Source of the DNA: JAYFNU01 sp034933305
GTDB taxonomy: Bacteria; Bacillota; Clostridia; Oscillospirales; Ruminococcaceae
Direction of reading: 5' to 3'
NCBI GenBank assembly: GCA_034933305.1
Contig: JAYFNU010000024.1
Span: 1-64,000, forward strand
Length of the DNA: 64,000 nucleotides
Under the pieces are notes generated by a model. That model did not search any database, was not told where the DNA came from, and saw only the letters and a list, made by a program, of their open reading frames with translations. Below, in pieces: positions 8,538 through 16,515 of the stretch. Positions within the stretch are counted from its first letter, which is position 1. Every line of letters begins with the position of its first letter. A program made the translations under genes and the position numbers.

Positions 8538-9563
8538 ATGACGGAACCGCTGAAGATCTGCATCATCGGCTGTGGCCGCGTCGCGCAGAGCCACGGCGAG
8601 GGAGCGCTCGCGTCGGAGGGCGCGGTCGAGATCTCCGCCATCGTCAGCCGAAGCGACGAAAAGCGAAATGCCTTCAGGGAGAAATTTCATGTCCCGAACG
8701 CCTATGCCGACATCGACGAGGCGCTCGCTTCGGGCACGTTCGATGCGGTCGACATATGCCTGCCCAACTATCTGCACGCCGACTGCGCCGTCAAATGCGC
8801 TGCGGCCGGCAAGCACATCCTGCTCGAGAAGCCGATGGCCAATACGTCGGCGGAGTGCGAACGCATCAACGCGGCCTGCCATGCGGCCGGCGTCACGCTG
8901 ATGATCGGCCAGAGCCGCCGCTATCACGAGGCCGTCCTGCTGTCGAAAAGGCTTTGCGACGAGGGAAAGATCGGCAGGGTGATCTCCGTCACGGGCACGC
9001 TCATGGGCTATCTCGCCGCGCCGCCGACCGACTGGTGGCGCAGCAGCGAGAAGGCCGGCGGCCTGATGATCCCGCTGTGGGGCAACCACATCCTCGACTA
9101 TATCCTGTTCATCTTCGGGGAGATGCCGCAGCGCGTCTACTGCGAGGCTTACAACAACAATCCCGCGTGGGAGGGAGAGGACGAAACGACGATCCTGCTC
9201 GGCTTTTCGGACGACCGCTTCGCCACGGTGCGCATGTCCTGGAACACGCGGCTCGCGCCGGAAAAGAAATGGACGGGCGATCAGAAGATGCTGGCGTCCT
9301 CCGACATCCTCTACGAGCGGTTCGTCCAGGGCGACAGGGGGACGATGCGCCTCAACGACGAGACGAAGCTGTCGCTCAACGGAGAGACCGTTTTCGACAA
9401 TGCGGCCGCAAAGAACAATTTCGCGGCGCAGTACAGGGAATTCGCGGCGAGTCTTCGGGAGGGAAGAAAACCGATGACCGACGGCGACAGCGGCGTCGGT
9501 CTCATCCGCATTCAGGAAGCGGCGCTCGAGAGCGCGCGCACGCACCGGGTCATACAGCTTTGA
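8538..9563 (+). CDS. Gfo/Idh/MocA-family oxidoreductase (first of three in the window)
   Basis: A 341-aa protein. N-terminal Rossmann fold with GCGRVAQSHG (11-20), the family EKP motif at 97-99 (LLEKPMANT), and a C-terminal alpha/beta domain. Where many members have an active-site His in GVH, this one reads GGLMIPLWGNHILDY. These enzymes oxidise or reduce a ring hydroxyl of a sugar or inositol using tightly bound NAD(P). It directly follows the Zn-dehydrogenase (GGAGG in the upstream gene's end) and precedes the TIM-barrel/IolB fusion. That order recalls inositol or 3-keto-sugar pathways, but the exact substrate is not deducible. Confidence 0.87.
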   Translation: MTEPLKICIIGCGRVAQSHGEGALASEGAVEISAIVSRSDEKRNAFREKFHVPNAYADIDEALASGTFDAVDICLPNYLHADCAVKCAAAGKHILLEKPMANTSAECERINAACHAAGVTLMIGQSRRYHEAVLLSKRLCDEGKIGRVISVTGTLMGYLAAPPTDWWRSSEKAGGLMIPLWGNHILDYILFIFGEMPQRVYCEAYNNNPAWEGEDETTILLGFSDDRFATVRMSWNTRLAPEKKWTGDQKMLASSDILYERFVQGDRGTMRLNDETKLSLNGETVFDNAAAKNNFAAQYREFAASLREGRKPMTDGDSGVGLIRIQEAALESARTHRVIQL

Positions 9564-9580
9564 GCGGAAAGGAATTTGAG

Positions 9581-11257
9581 ATGCTGGACAAAATATCGCT
9601 GTCGGGGCAGATGTTCGACGCGCTGCCCGTGTGGGATCATCTGGAGGCCGCGGCCGCGTTCGGATACAAGGCCATCGAGCTGCGCAGCACACACGCGAAA
9701 CCGGATTCCGACAGGGCGTATCTGACGCAGATCCGCAGCGAATGCGCGGCGCGGGGCCTCAGGATCCTCTCGCTGTCCTGCTTTACGGGAAACTACGGTC
9801 TTTTTGACGACGACGGCTGCGAAAAAGCGTTTTCGACCTTCTGCGATTACGTCGGCCTCGCCGATTTCATGGGCGCGGAGTGCGTCCGCCTGTGGCCCGC
9901 CTGGCAGGCGTCGGAGACGGCGCCGGAGGCGGTGCGCGCGCGCGCCGCGCAGTGGACGATGCGCTCCTGCGAATATGCCGCGCAGCATGGGAAAAAGGTC
10001 GTCCTCGAAATGCATCACGGGACGCTGTGCGATACGCTCGCCTCCTGTGAGGACCTCATCCGCCGCATCGGCTGCGACAACTGCGGCTTCATCCTCGACC
10101 CGGTGAACCTGTACCAGGTGCCGGCAGAGGACGTGAAGCCCTACATCCGGGCGCTGAAAGACAGGATCTTCATCGTCCACGTGAAGGATATCATCCGGCT
10201 GCCCAGCGGCGATTTTCCCTATGCGTTCCCGTACTCCTTCTACGCGCAGCATATCGGCCGCTTCACGCCGGTCGTGCCGCCCGATCCCTCCCGTACGGAA
10301 TTCTATGCCCATCGCCGCATCAATCACGGCGGCGTCGATTGGGCCGGCATTTTCAGGACACTGGAGGAGGTCGGCTACGACGGATATCTGACCGTCGAGA
10401 GCGTCAATGAGACCAACCGCCTCATGCCGTCGGGCCGCGCGCTCGCGCGGGCCTGCATGCGCGATATCCGCGAAGTGCTGTCGGGACAGAGCGCCGACCT
10501 GTCGAGCTGGAACATCGTTTCGCCGCAGGTGCCGGGCGTGCACGAGGTCATCTCGCCCGCGACCCGCGACTGCCGCGTCTCGAATATCCTGCGCATCAAT
10601 CTTCGCAAAGGGGAGACGTGCGCGCTCCCTTCCGGCGAACGGGAAATGAACGCGCTGCTCGTCAGCGGCAGCTGCGGGCTCGCGCTCGACGGCAGGGAAT
10701 ACGAGATGGGGAAGCTCGACAGCTTCTACATGCCCGGCGGCAGCGAGGCCAAGCTGACCGCGCGGGAAGACTGCTCGTTCTACGTCGGCTGCGCGGTCTG
10801 CGAGGGATACGGGAAGCCGTTCTTCCGCAAACTCGACCTGTCGCTGCCCGTCGGGGACATCCATCAGATCCACGGCAGCGGCCCGATGGCGCGCGAGGTC
10901 TTTTTCACGCTCGACCCCGGCACGCCCGCATCGCGCCTGCTGTGCGGCATCTCGTGGGGCGGGAAGGGCGGATGGACGAGCTGGCCGCCGCACCAGCACG
11001 AAAAGGATCTCGAGGAGGTCTACTGCTATTTCGACACGGAGCTGGGCGCGCAGGTGCCGTACAGAGCCTCCGGCGCGTTCGACGACATGGAGCTGCTCGT
11101 CGTCAGGAGCGGCCACATGGTGCTGGCGCCCTCCGGATACCATCCGACGGTCGCCTTCCCGTGCTCGAGCAACGCCTATTTCTGGGTGCTGACGGCTTTT
11201 TCCCATGAAAGCCGCCGCTACGATCTCGCCGTCCCCGATCCGGCGATCCGCGAGTAA
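9581..11257 (+). CDS. Fusion: sugar-phosphate isomerase/epimerase TIM barrel plus IolB/KduI-like domain
   Basis: A 558-aa two-domain protein. Residues 1 to about 300 match the xylose-isomerase-like/AP-endonuclease-2 TIM barrel (IolE/IolI/DgpC relatives), with EMHHG, DPVNLYQV, HVKD and VESVNE supplying likely metal ligands. Residues about 320-558 match the IolB (5-deoxy-glucuronate isomerase) bicupin, with PPHQHEKDLEEV at 469-480 (His471, His473, Glu478/479) and a later His521. IolB and the barrel enzyme are normally separate. The ATG at 9581 has an AAAGGA site and lies 17 nt after the Gfo gene. The fusion suggests consecutive isomerisations of a cyclic keto-sugar or inositol-derived intermediate; this is inference. 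Confidence 0.8.
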   Translation: MLDKISLSGQMFDALPVWDHLEAAAAFGYKAIELRSTHAKPDSDRAYLTQIRSECAARGLRILSLSCFTGNYGLFDDDGCEKAFSTFCDYVGLADFMGAECVRLWPAWQASETAPEAVRARAAQWTMRSCEYAAQHGKKVVLEMHHGTLCDTLASCEDLIRRIGCDNCGFILDPVNLYQVPAEDVKPYIRALKDRIFIVHVKDIIRLPSGDFPYAFPYSFYAQHIGRFTPVVPPDPSRTEFYAHRRINHGGVDWAGIFRTLEEVGYDGYLTVESVNETNRLMPSGRALARACMRDIREVLSGQSADLSSWNIVSPQVPGVHEVISPATRDCRVSNILRINLRKGETCALPSGEREMNALLVSGSCGLALDGREYEMGKLDSFYMPGGSEAKLTAREDCSFYVGCAVCEGYGKPFFRKLDLSLPVGDIHQIHGSGPMAREVFFTLDPGTPASRLLCGISWGGKGGWTSWPPHQHEKDLEEVYCYFDTELGAQVPYRASGAFDDMELLVVRSGHMVLAPSGYHPTVAFPCSSNAYFWVLTAFSHESRRYDLAVPDPAIRE

Positions 11258-11369
11258 AATCGAGAATGACAAAAAAATCACATTAAAAGTGGTCATTATG
11301 CACAAAATGGGGTTGAAATCTCCCTTTGGTTAGTTCAATTACTACGAGAATTTATGTAAATACACGGAT

Positions 11370-11398
11370 TTGAATCTGTGTTATCATAAACGTATAAA
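11370..11398 (+). promoter_or_regulatory. Sigma-A promoter of the cupin-liv segment
   Basis: TTGAAT (11370-11375), 17-nt spacer, TATAAA (11393-11398), 20 nt before the cupin start. Upstream, an imperfect hairpin of AATGAC with GTCATT (about 11264-11295) follows the previous gene's stop and could be its weak transcription end. Confidence 0.75.
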
Positions 11399-11418
11399 GT
11401 TGCGGAGGGTGGCTTCCC

Positions 11419-11760
11419 ATGGCGGGCTACTACAAGACATCTTTTTCTGCGCTGCCGCCGATCGAGTGTCCCTGCGGGACGACGAAGCGCGCGTTCACGG
11501 AGCTCGCGGACAGGGACGCGTCCGTCCATTATCTCAAGGTCAGCAAGGACGCGCGCGTGCATTACCACAGGAATTTTGTCGAGTTCTACACGGTGCTCGA
11601 GGGCGAGGGCTACATAGAGATCGACGGGGAAAAAGTGCCCGTCAAACCGCTCGACACGGTCAAGATCTGCAGGGGCGCCCGGCATCGCGCCGTGGGGCAG
11701 CTGACGATCCTCAATGTCGCCGTGCCGACCTTCGACCCGGAAGACGAACATTTCGATTAG
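11419..11760 (+). CDS. Cupin-domain protein
   Basis: A 113-aa single cupin. Motif 1 is the region around HYHRNFVEFYTVLEGEGYI (metal ligands HxH plus Glu) and motif 2 the region around CRGARHRAVG with His. Such small cupins bind a metal and either isomerise or epimerise a sugar-like compound or act as a sensor. It has its own promoter and a GGAGGG site and precedes livJ by 86 nt. Its place between the sugar enzymes and the transporter suggests it handles the same substrate. No precise function is claimed. Confidence 0.7.
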   Translation: MAGYYKTSFSALPPIECPCGTTKRAFTELADRDASVHYLKVSKDARVHYHRNFVEFYTVLEGEGYIEIDGEKVPVKPLDTVKICRGARHRAVGQLTILNVAVPTFDPEDEHFD

Positions 11761-11846
11761 CGATTTCTTTGGATTTTGCGCCCGCATGGGCGTGGGATCG
11801 GCGGCCGAGAGGCTGTCCGTATACAAAAAAACAAAGGAGAAAAAGA

Positions 11847-13049
11847 ATGAAAAAAGTCTTAGCGCTCATCCTCGTTCTCGCGCTGGCGTTCAGTTTTGCG
11901 GCCTGCAAGACGGAAACGACCGACACGACGGACACGACGGACACCACGAGCACCCAGGATCCGATCATCGTCGGTTCCATCCAGGACATCAGCAGCGAAA
12001 CTTCCGTCATGGGCCTCATGATCGCCCAAGGTATTCGCTGGCAGGTCCAGTGCATCAATGATGCGGGCGGCATCAACGGCCGTCAGATCAAGCTCGTCGA
12101 GTATGACAGCAAGGCCAATGTCGATGAGTCCATCAACGCGTACAAGCGCCTCGTGTCTGAGGGCGCCGTTGCGGTCATCGGACCTCATCAGGCGAACATC
12201 GGCATCGCGCTGGCCCCGATCTCCCAGGAGACCAAGGTGCCTATCATCTGCATGGGCATGGATAACCGCGTCACCCGCCAGGGCGAGACCGGCACGGGCG
12301 ATCCCTGGAGCTACATGTTTCTGATGCAGCCTTCCTGCGACCTGCAGGGCGCGCTGATGGCGAAATTCGCGATCAACGACCTCGGCTACAAGAAGTTCGG
12401 CGTCCTCTATCGTTCGGATAACTCCTATTCCTATTCGCTGTATTATGCTTTCAAGGCGTATTGCGAAGCGAACGGCGCTGAGATCGTCGCTGTCGAGACC
12501 TTCCAGTCCGGCGACACCGATTTCAAGACCATGCTCTCCAAGCTCATCGCGAGCGACATGGAATGCCTGTTCTGCCCGAACTACACGGGCGAGCTCGTCT
12601 CCATCACCCAGCAGGCCCGCGGCCTCGGCTATGACGGCCCGATGATCAACGGCCTCGATGCGGCGCCTCCGTTCAACACGCTGTGCGGCGCTGAGTCCGA
12701 GAACGTCTATTTCATCTCCAACATCCGTCTTGACGATCCGGATGTCGTCGCTGTTGTCGACGCATTCCGCAAAGCCACCGGCAACGACGAGCCCAACCAG
12801 ATCAACAAGTTCTGCGTCGGCTACGACATGATGGGCGCCCTCGCCTCCGTCATGACCGCGGGCGCGACCGATGCGGAGTCCATCCGCACGGGCATGGAGA
12901 ACCTGACCGGGTATCAGGGCCTGACGGGCGTCATCACGATCAACCCGAAGACCCATCAGCCGAGCGGCCTCGAGATGATCATGCACAAGATCGAGAACGG
13001 CGAAAACGTCCCGATCAAGGCCTACACGGCGGAGCCTGTCGCTTATTAA
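11847..13049 (+). CDS. livJ: ABC transporter substrate-binding lipoprotein, Liv type
   Basis: A 400-aa lipoprotein: signal peptide with lipobox FAAC (Cys20), a Thr/Asp-rich tether (TDTTDTTDTT) encoded by a 9-bp repeat, then a type-I periplasmic-binding fold with VGSIQDISSETSVMG, INDAGGINGRQIKLV, VIGPHQANI and a mid-domain FQSGDTDFKTML. In Gram-positives it is anchored on the outer membrane face and delivers ligand to LivHM. The family includes branched-chain amino acid, amide, urea and aromatic-acid binders, so the ligand may not be leucine/valine given the sugar-acid neighbourhood. The start has an AAGGAGAAA site. livH follows after a separate promoter and structured leader. Confidence 0.9.
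   Translation: MKKVLALILVLALAFSFAACKTETTDTTDTTDTTSTQDPIIVGSIQDISSETSVMGLMIAQGIRWQVQCINDAGGINGRQIKLVEYDSKANVDESINAYKRLVSEGAVAVIGPHQANIGIALAPISQETKVPIICMGMDNRVTRQGETGTGDPWSYMFLMQPSCDLQGALMAKFAINDLGYKKFGVLYRSDNSYSYSLYYAFKAYCEANGAEIVAVETFQSGDTDFKTMLSKLIASDMECLFCPNYTGELVSITQQARGLGYDGPMINGLDAAPPFNTLCGAESENVYFISNIRLDDPDVVAVVDAFRKATGNDEPNQINKFCVGYDMMGALASVMTAGATDAESIRTGMENLTGYQGLTGVITINPKTHQPSGLEMIMHKIENGENVPIKAYTAEPVAY
11922..11948 (+). repeat. 9-bp tandem repeat in the LivJ tether
   Basis: Three near-identical copies of GACACGACG (the third GACACCACG) encode Asp-Thr-Thr units just after the lipidated Cys. Such repeats can change copy number by slippage without a frameshift, varying tether length. 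Confidence 0.8.
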
Positions 13050-13065
13050 TCCGGCAACTTCAGCA

Positions 13066-13094
13066 TAGACAAAAAGGCGAAAACTTGATATAAT
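13066..13094 (+). promoter_or_regulatory. Sigma-A promoter of livHMGF
   Basis: TAGACA (13066-13071), 17-nt spacer, perfect TATAAT (13089-13094), placed between livJ and livH. It allows the membrane and ATPase genes to be made separately from the binding protein. Confidence 0.8.
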
Positions 13095-13097
13095 GCG

Positions 13098-13170
13098 GCC
13101 AAAGAGCAACTCTTGGGCGAGTCATTAGTCTGAGTAATGGGCTGCCTTCGCGAGTGCGGAGGCAGCCCTG
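13098..13170 (+). promoter_or_regulatory. Structured leader RNA before livH
   Basis: Three consecutive hairpins can form: AAGAG/CTCTT (about 13102-13114), CATTA/TAATG (about 13123-13139) and a strong 8-bp stem GGGCTGCC/GGCAGCCC (about 13139-13168). No T-run follows the last one, so it is not a standard terminator. It may stabilise the livHMGF message after processing or act as a regulatory leader; it matches no riboswitch I recognise. Confidence 0.5.
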
Positions 13171-13198
13171 TAGCCTATTTAAGGAGGAAGAAACCCAT

Positions 13199-14083
13199 AT
13201 GCCACTCCAGATCCTGTTCAACGGAATTTCGCTGGGGGCTGTTTACGCGCTGGTGGCTGTCGGCTTTTGTCTGGTGTTTTCAATCCTGAAATTCACCAAC
13301 TTCGCCCACGGCGCCATGATCAGCATCAGCGCCTTTATCGGCTATTTCGCGTCCGTTCGCTTCAATCTCGGCCTGTACGGCACGCTGGCCTTCGCCATGC
13401 TCGGCGGCGCCGTGGTCGGCCTCGTCGGCGAATTCCTCGCCTTTCGGACCATCACGAAGAGAAGCTCGTCGGTCTTTTATTATTTCGTCTCCTCTCTGAC
13501 ATGGGGCGTCTTTCTCGAGCAGCTCATCACGCTGAAAGTCGGCTCGACGTTCATGTCCTATCCGCGCTTTTTCGATTCCCTGGTCATCCGCTTCGGAAAG
13601 GACGACAGTCTCGTCGTCTCCACCGTCGACGTTTACATGCTGATTTTCGCAGTTATCGCGCTGGCGATCCTCTTCTTTTTCTTAAACAGAACCAAATTCG
13701 GCCGAGCTATACGCGCGACGTCCTTTGACCGCGACACGGCCTATCTCATGGGCATCGACGTATATCGCTGTATTCAGATCGTCTTTGTGCTCGCGGGCAT
13801 GATGGCGGGTCTTGGCGGCGTATTCCTCGGCATTACATATACGCTGACCGCTCAGCTCGGCAGCAAGATCGTCATCAAGGGTTTCATCTCCTCCATCATC
13901 GGCGGCCTCGGCAGCATCCAGGGCGCCGTCATCGGCGCGTTCCTGCTGGGCATCCTTGAGAACGTGCTGATCTATTTTATCGGCTCCGGCTGGTCGCCTG
14001 TCGTGACCTTCTCGATCATGCTCGCGTTCCTGCTCATCCGTCCGCAGGGCATCGCCGGCGTCATCGTCAACGAAAAAGCGTAA
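13199..14083 (+). CDS. livH: ABC transporter permease LivH
   Basis: A 294-aa permease with about eight membrane helices. Starts with NGISLGAVYALVAVGFCLVF and FTNFAHGAM, the classic LivH opening, and has GIDVYRCIQIVFVLAGMMAG and a late GGLGSIQGAVIGAFLLG motif. With LivM it forms the membrane channel of the Liv-type importer. The ATG at 13199 has an excellent site (AAGGAGGAAG). Confidence 0.93.
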   Translation: MPLQILFNGISLGAVYALVAVGFCLVFSILKFTNFAHGAMISISAFIGYFASVRFNLGLYGTLAFAMLGGAVVGLVGEFLAFRTITKRSSSVFYYFVSSLTWGVFLEQLITLKVGSTFMSYPRFFDSLVIRFGKDDSLVVSTVDVYMLIFAVIALAILFFFLNRTKFGRAIRATSFDRDTAYLMGIDVYRCIQIVFVLAGMMAGLGGVFLGITYTLTAQLGSKIVIKGFISSIIGGLGSIQGAVIGAFLLGILENVLIYFIGSGWSPVVTFSIMLAFLLIRPQGIAGVIVNEKA

Positions 14084-14096
14084 GGGGGAACAAGAA

Positions 14097-14963
14097 ATGA
14101 CGTTTATTTCATCGATCCTGACCTTCACGCTCATCACCTGCATCACCGTGTGCGGCCTGTACATCCTGACGGGCCTCACGGGCATGTTTTCTCTGGGCCA
14201 GGCGGCGTTTATGGCGATCGGCGCGTATACCGGCGGTCTGCTCGCGGTGCGGCTCAACGTCCCGTTCCCGATCTGCCTGATCGCCGCCATCGCGATGGCG
14301 ATCCTCATCGGCTTTTGCATCGGCTTTCCGATCATGCGTCTGCGCAGAGACTATCTCGCGCTCGTGACGCTCGGCTTCGGCGAGGCGATCATCGCCATCA
14401 TCAACCAGTCCGTCGGCATCACGGGCGGCTCGATGGGTCTCACCGGCATCCCGAAGCATACGACGACGTGGCTCGTCGTTGTCTTTACGATCCTCGCAAT
14501 AATTTTTGCGAGAAACTTCCGCCGCTCGAAATTTGGCCGGCAGGCGATCGCCGTGCGCAGCGACGAACTGGCTGCGCAGTCGATGGGCATCAATGTGCCG
14601 CGCGTCAAGATGCGCTCCTTCCTCATCGCGGCGTCGCTCACGTCGCTGTCCGGCTGCCTGTATGCGTTTTTCATCCAGTACGCCGACCCGACGCTGTTCA
14701 ACTGGCGCAAATCGGGCGAGTGGGTCATCATGGTCTTCTTCGGCGGCGTCAACAGCCTGACGGGATCGATCTTCGCGACCTTCCTGCTCACTTCGCTGCC
14801 TGAGATCCTGCGCTCCGTACAGCAGTACCGCCTGCTCGTTTACTCCGCGCTCGTGCTGCTCGCGATCAACTTCAAGCCCGACGGATTGTTCGGCAACTGG
14901 GAGCTTACCGACCTTTTCGTGAAGAAGAAAAAGGCCGCCGCGGGAAAGGAGACCGACAAATGA
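14097..14963 (+). CDS. livM: ABC transporter permease LivM
   Basis: A 288-aa permease with about eight membrane helices. Contains LTGLTGMFSLGQAAFMAIGA, the LivM N-terminal signature, and the coupling-helix region SKFGRQAIAVRSDELAAQSMGI that contacts the ATPases. It forms the channel with LivH. Only 13 nt separate it from livH, and its stop overlaps the livG start (ATGA). Confidence 0.93.
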   Translation: MTFISSILTFTLITCITVCGLYILTGLTGMFSLGQAAFMAIGAYTGGLLAVRLNVPFPICLIAAIAMAILIGFCIGFPIMRLRRDYLALVTLGFGEAIIAIINQSVGITGGSMGLTGIPKHTTTWLVVVFTILAIIFARNFRRSKFGRQAIAVRSDELAAQSMGINVPRVKMRSFLIAASLTSLSGCLYAFFIQYADPTLFNWRKSGEWVIMVFFGGVNSLTGSIFATFLLTSLPEILRSVQQYRLLVYSALVLLAINFKPDGLFGNWELTDLFVKKKKAAAGKETDK

Positions 14964-15724
14964 GCATGCTTGAACTTACCAATGTCAGCAAGAGCTTTGG
15001 CGGCGTGAAGGCCGTCGTCGATTTCTCGATGAAGGCCGACAGCGACCAGATCGTCGGCATCATCGGACCCAACGGCGCCGGAAAAACGACGATCTTCAAC
15101 GTCATCTCGGGCATTTACACGGCCGACGCCGGCAAGATCGTCATGAACGGCATCGACATCACCAAAAAGCAGCAGTACGAGATCGCGCTGCTGGGCCTCG
15201 CGCGCACGTTTCAGAACATCCGCCTTTTCAAGGGGCTGACCTGCCTTGAAAACGTGCTCACGACCTTTGACCCGGTTTCGAAATACAGCCTGCTCGACGC
15301 GGCCTTTACAACGAAGCGCCGCCGCGAACAGGAGGAAAAGGGCCGCAAGCTCTGCATGGACTCGCTCGAATGGGTCGGTCTCGCGGATCTCGCGGACGAG
15401 CATCCGGAAAACCTCTCTTACGGCCTGCAGCGCCGCCTTGAGATCGCGCGCGCGCTCGCTTCAAGCCCGAAGGTCCTGCTGCTCGACGAGCCGGCCGCCG
15501 GCCTCAACCCGAAGGAAGTCAGCGATCTGACCGAACTCATCTACCGCATCAAAAAAGAGCGCGGCATCACCATCCTGCTCATCGAGCACCGCCTTGAGGT
15601 CGTCATGACCATCTCGGAGATCATCTATGTGCAGAACTTCGGCGAGACGATCTCCGTCGGCACGCCGAAGGAAGTGCAGAGCGATCCGAAGGTCATCAGC
15701 GCCTATCTTGGGGAGGACAACTGA
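14960..15724 (+). CDS. livG: ABC transporter ATP-binding protein LivG
   Basis: A 254-aa ATPase with Walker A GPNGAGKT (36-43), Q-loop TFQNIRLF, signature LSYGLQRR (152-159; the family often has LSYGQQR) and Walker B KVLLLDEP (171-178). It powers import by LivHM together with LivF. The first ATG overlaps the livM stop by 4 nt; an alternative ATG lies two codons later. Confidence 0.93.
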   Translation: MSMLELTNVSKSFGGVKAVVDFSMKADSDQIVGIIGPNGAGKTTIFNVISGIYTADAGKIVMNGIDITKKQQYEIALLGLARTFQNIRLFKGLTCLENVLTTFDPVSKYSLLDAAFTTKRRREQEEKGRKLCMDSLEWVGLADLADEHPENLSYGLQRRLEIARALASSPKVLLLDEPAAGLNPKEVSDLTELIYRIKKERGITILLIEHRLEVVMTISEIIYVQNFGETISVGTPKEVQSDPKVISAYLGEDN

Positions 15725-15725
15725 T

Positions 15726-16448
15726 ATGAGCGAAACACTGCTGAGCATAGAGAATATCAGCGTCAATTACGGCCATATCACGGCGCTCATCGACGCCTCC
15801 ATCGAAGCGAAGAAGGGGCAGATCGTCTCGATCATCGGCTCCAACGGCGCGGGGAAAACGACGCTGCTGCGCACGATCTCCGGCCTCGTCAGGCCGAAGC
15901 ACGGCAACATAATGATGGACGGGCGCGAGATCATCGGCATGAAGCCCAACAAGATCGTCGAGCTCGGCGTCACGCACGTCCCCGAAGGGCGCAAGGTTTT
16001 TTCGGGTCTTACGGTGCGCGACAATCTGCTCGTGGGCGGTTATCTCTACTCGGGCGCAAAACTGCAGAAAACGCTGGATGAGACGTTCGAGCTTTTCCCG
16101 ATCCTGAAGGAGCGCGAGAAGCAGTTCGCCGGCACGCTGTCCGGCGGCGAGCAGCAGATGCTCGCCATCGGCCGCGGCATGATGGCGCACCCCAAGATCA
16201 TGCTGCTCGACGAGCCGTCGCTCGGGCTCGCGCCCATCATCATCAGCAACGTGTTCAATTATATCCGCACGATCCGGGATTCCGGCGTCACGATCCTGCT
16301 TGTGGAGCAGAATGCGAAAAAGGCGCTGGAGACCTGCGACATAGCCTATGTTCTCGAAAACGGCCGCATCACCCTGTCCGGCACGGGCAGCGAGCTGCTG
16401 CATTCGCCGGCCGTCGTCGCGGCATATCTCGGCGAACAGCGCAAATGA
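15726..16448 (+). CDS. livF: ABC transporter ATP-binding protein LivF
   Basis: A 240-aa ATPase with Walker A GSNGAGKT (38-45), signature LSGGEQQ (138-144) and Walker B IMLLDEP (158-164), plus the LivF-typical VPEGRKVFSGLTV segment. Partner of LivG. It starts one nucleotide after the livG stop with a GGGGAGGA site inside livG, and ends at a strong terminator, closing the transporter operon. Confidence 0.93.
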   Translation: MSETLLSIENISVNYGHITALIDASIEAKKGQIVSIIGSNGAGKTTLLRTISGLVRPKHGNIMMDGREIIGMKPNKIVELGVTHVPEGRKVFSGLTVRDNLLVGGYLYSGAKLQKTLDETFELFPILKEREKQFAGTLSGGEQQMLAIGRGMMAHPKIMLLDEPSLGLAPIIISNVFNYIRTIRDSGVTILLVEQNAKKALETCDIAYVLENGRITLSGTGSELLHSPAVVAAYLGEQRK

Positions 16449-16468
16449 TCCGCCGCGGATAAAACGCT

Positions 16469-16502
16469 CCCGCCCGGCATTCAACCGGGCGGGATTCTTT
16501 TG
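16469..16502 (+). terminator. Terminator of the liv operon
   Basis: CCCGCCCGG (16469-16477), 7-nt loop, CCGGGCGGG (16485-16493), then ATTCTTTT. Confidence 0.85.
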
Positions 16503-16515
16503 AAAAGAGTCGGAA

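Noticed and set aside
5638..9692. Long open frames opposite cls and the 7.4-9.6 kb genes
   Set aside because: They overlap well-supported genes with intact catalytic motifs on the other strand and give Arg/Ala/Asp-rich translations typical of antisense frames.
11922..11948. Short repeats considered as a CRISPR remnant
   Set aside because: The units are 9 bp, directly adjacent and in frame within livJ, with no spacers or cas genes.
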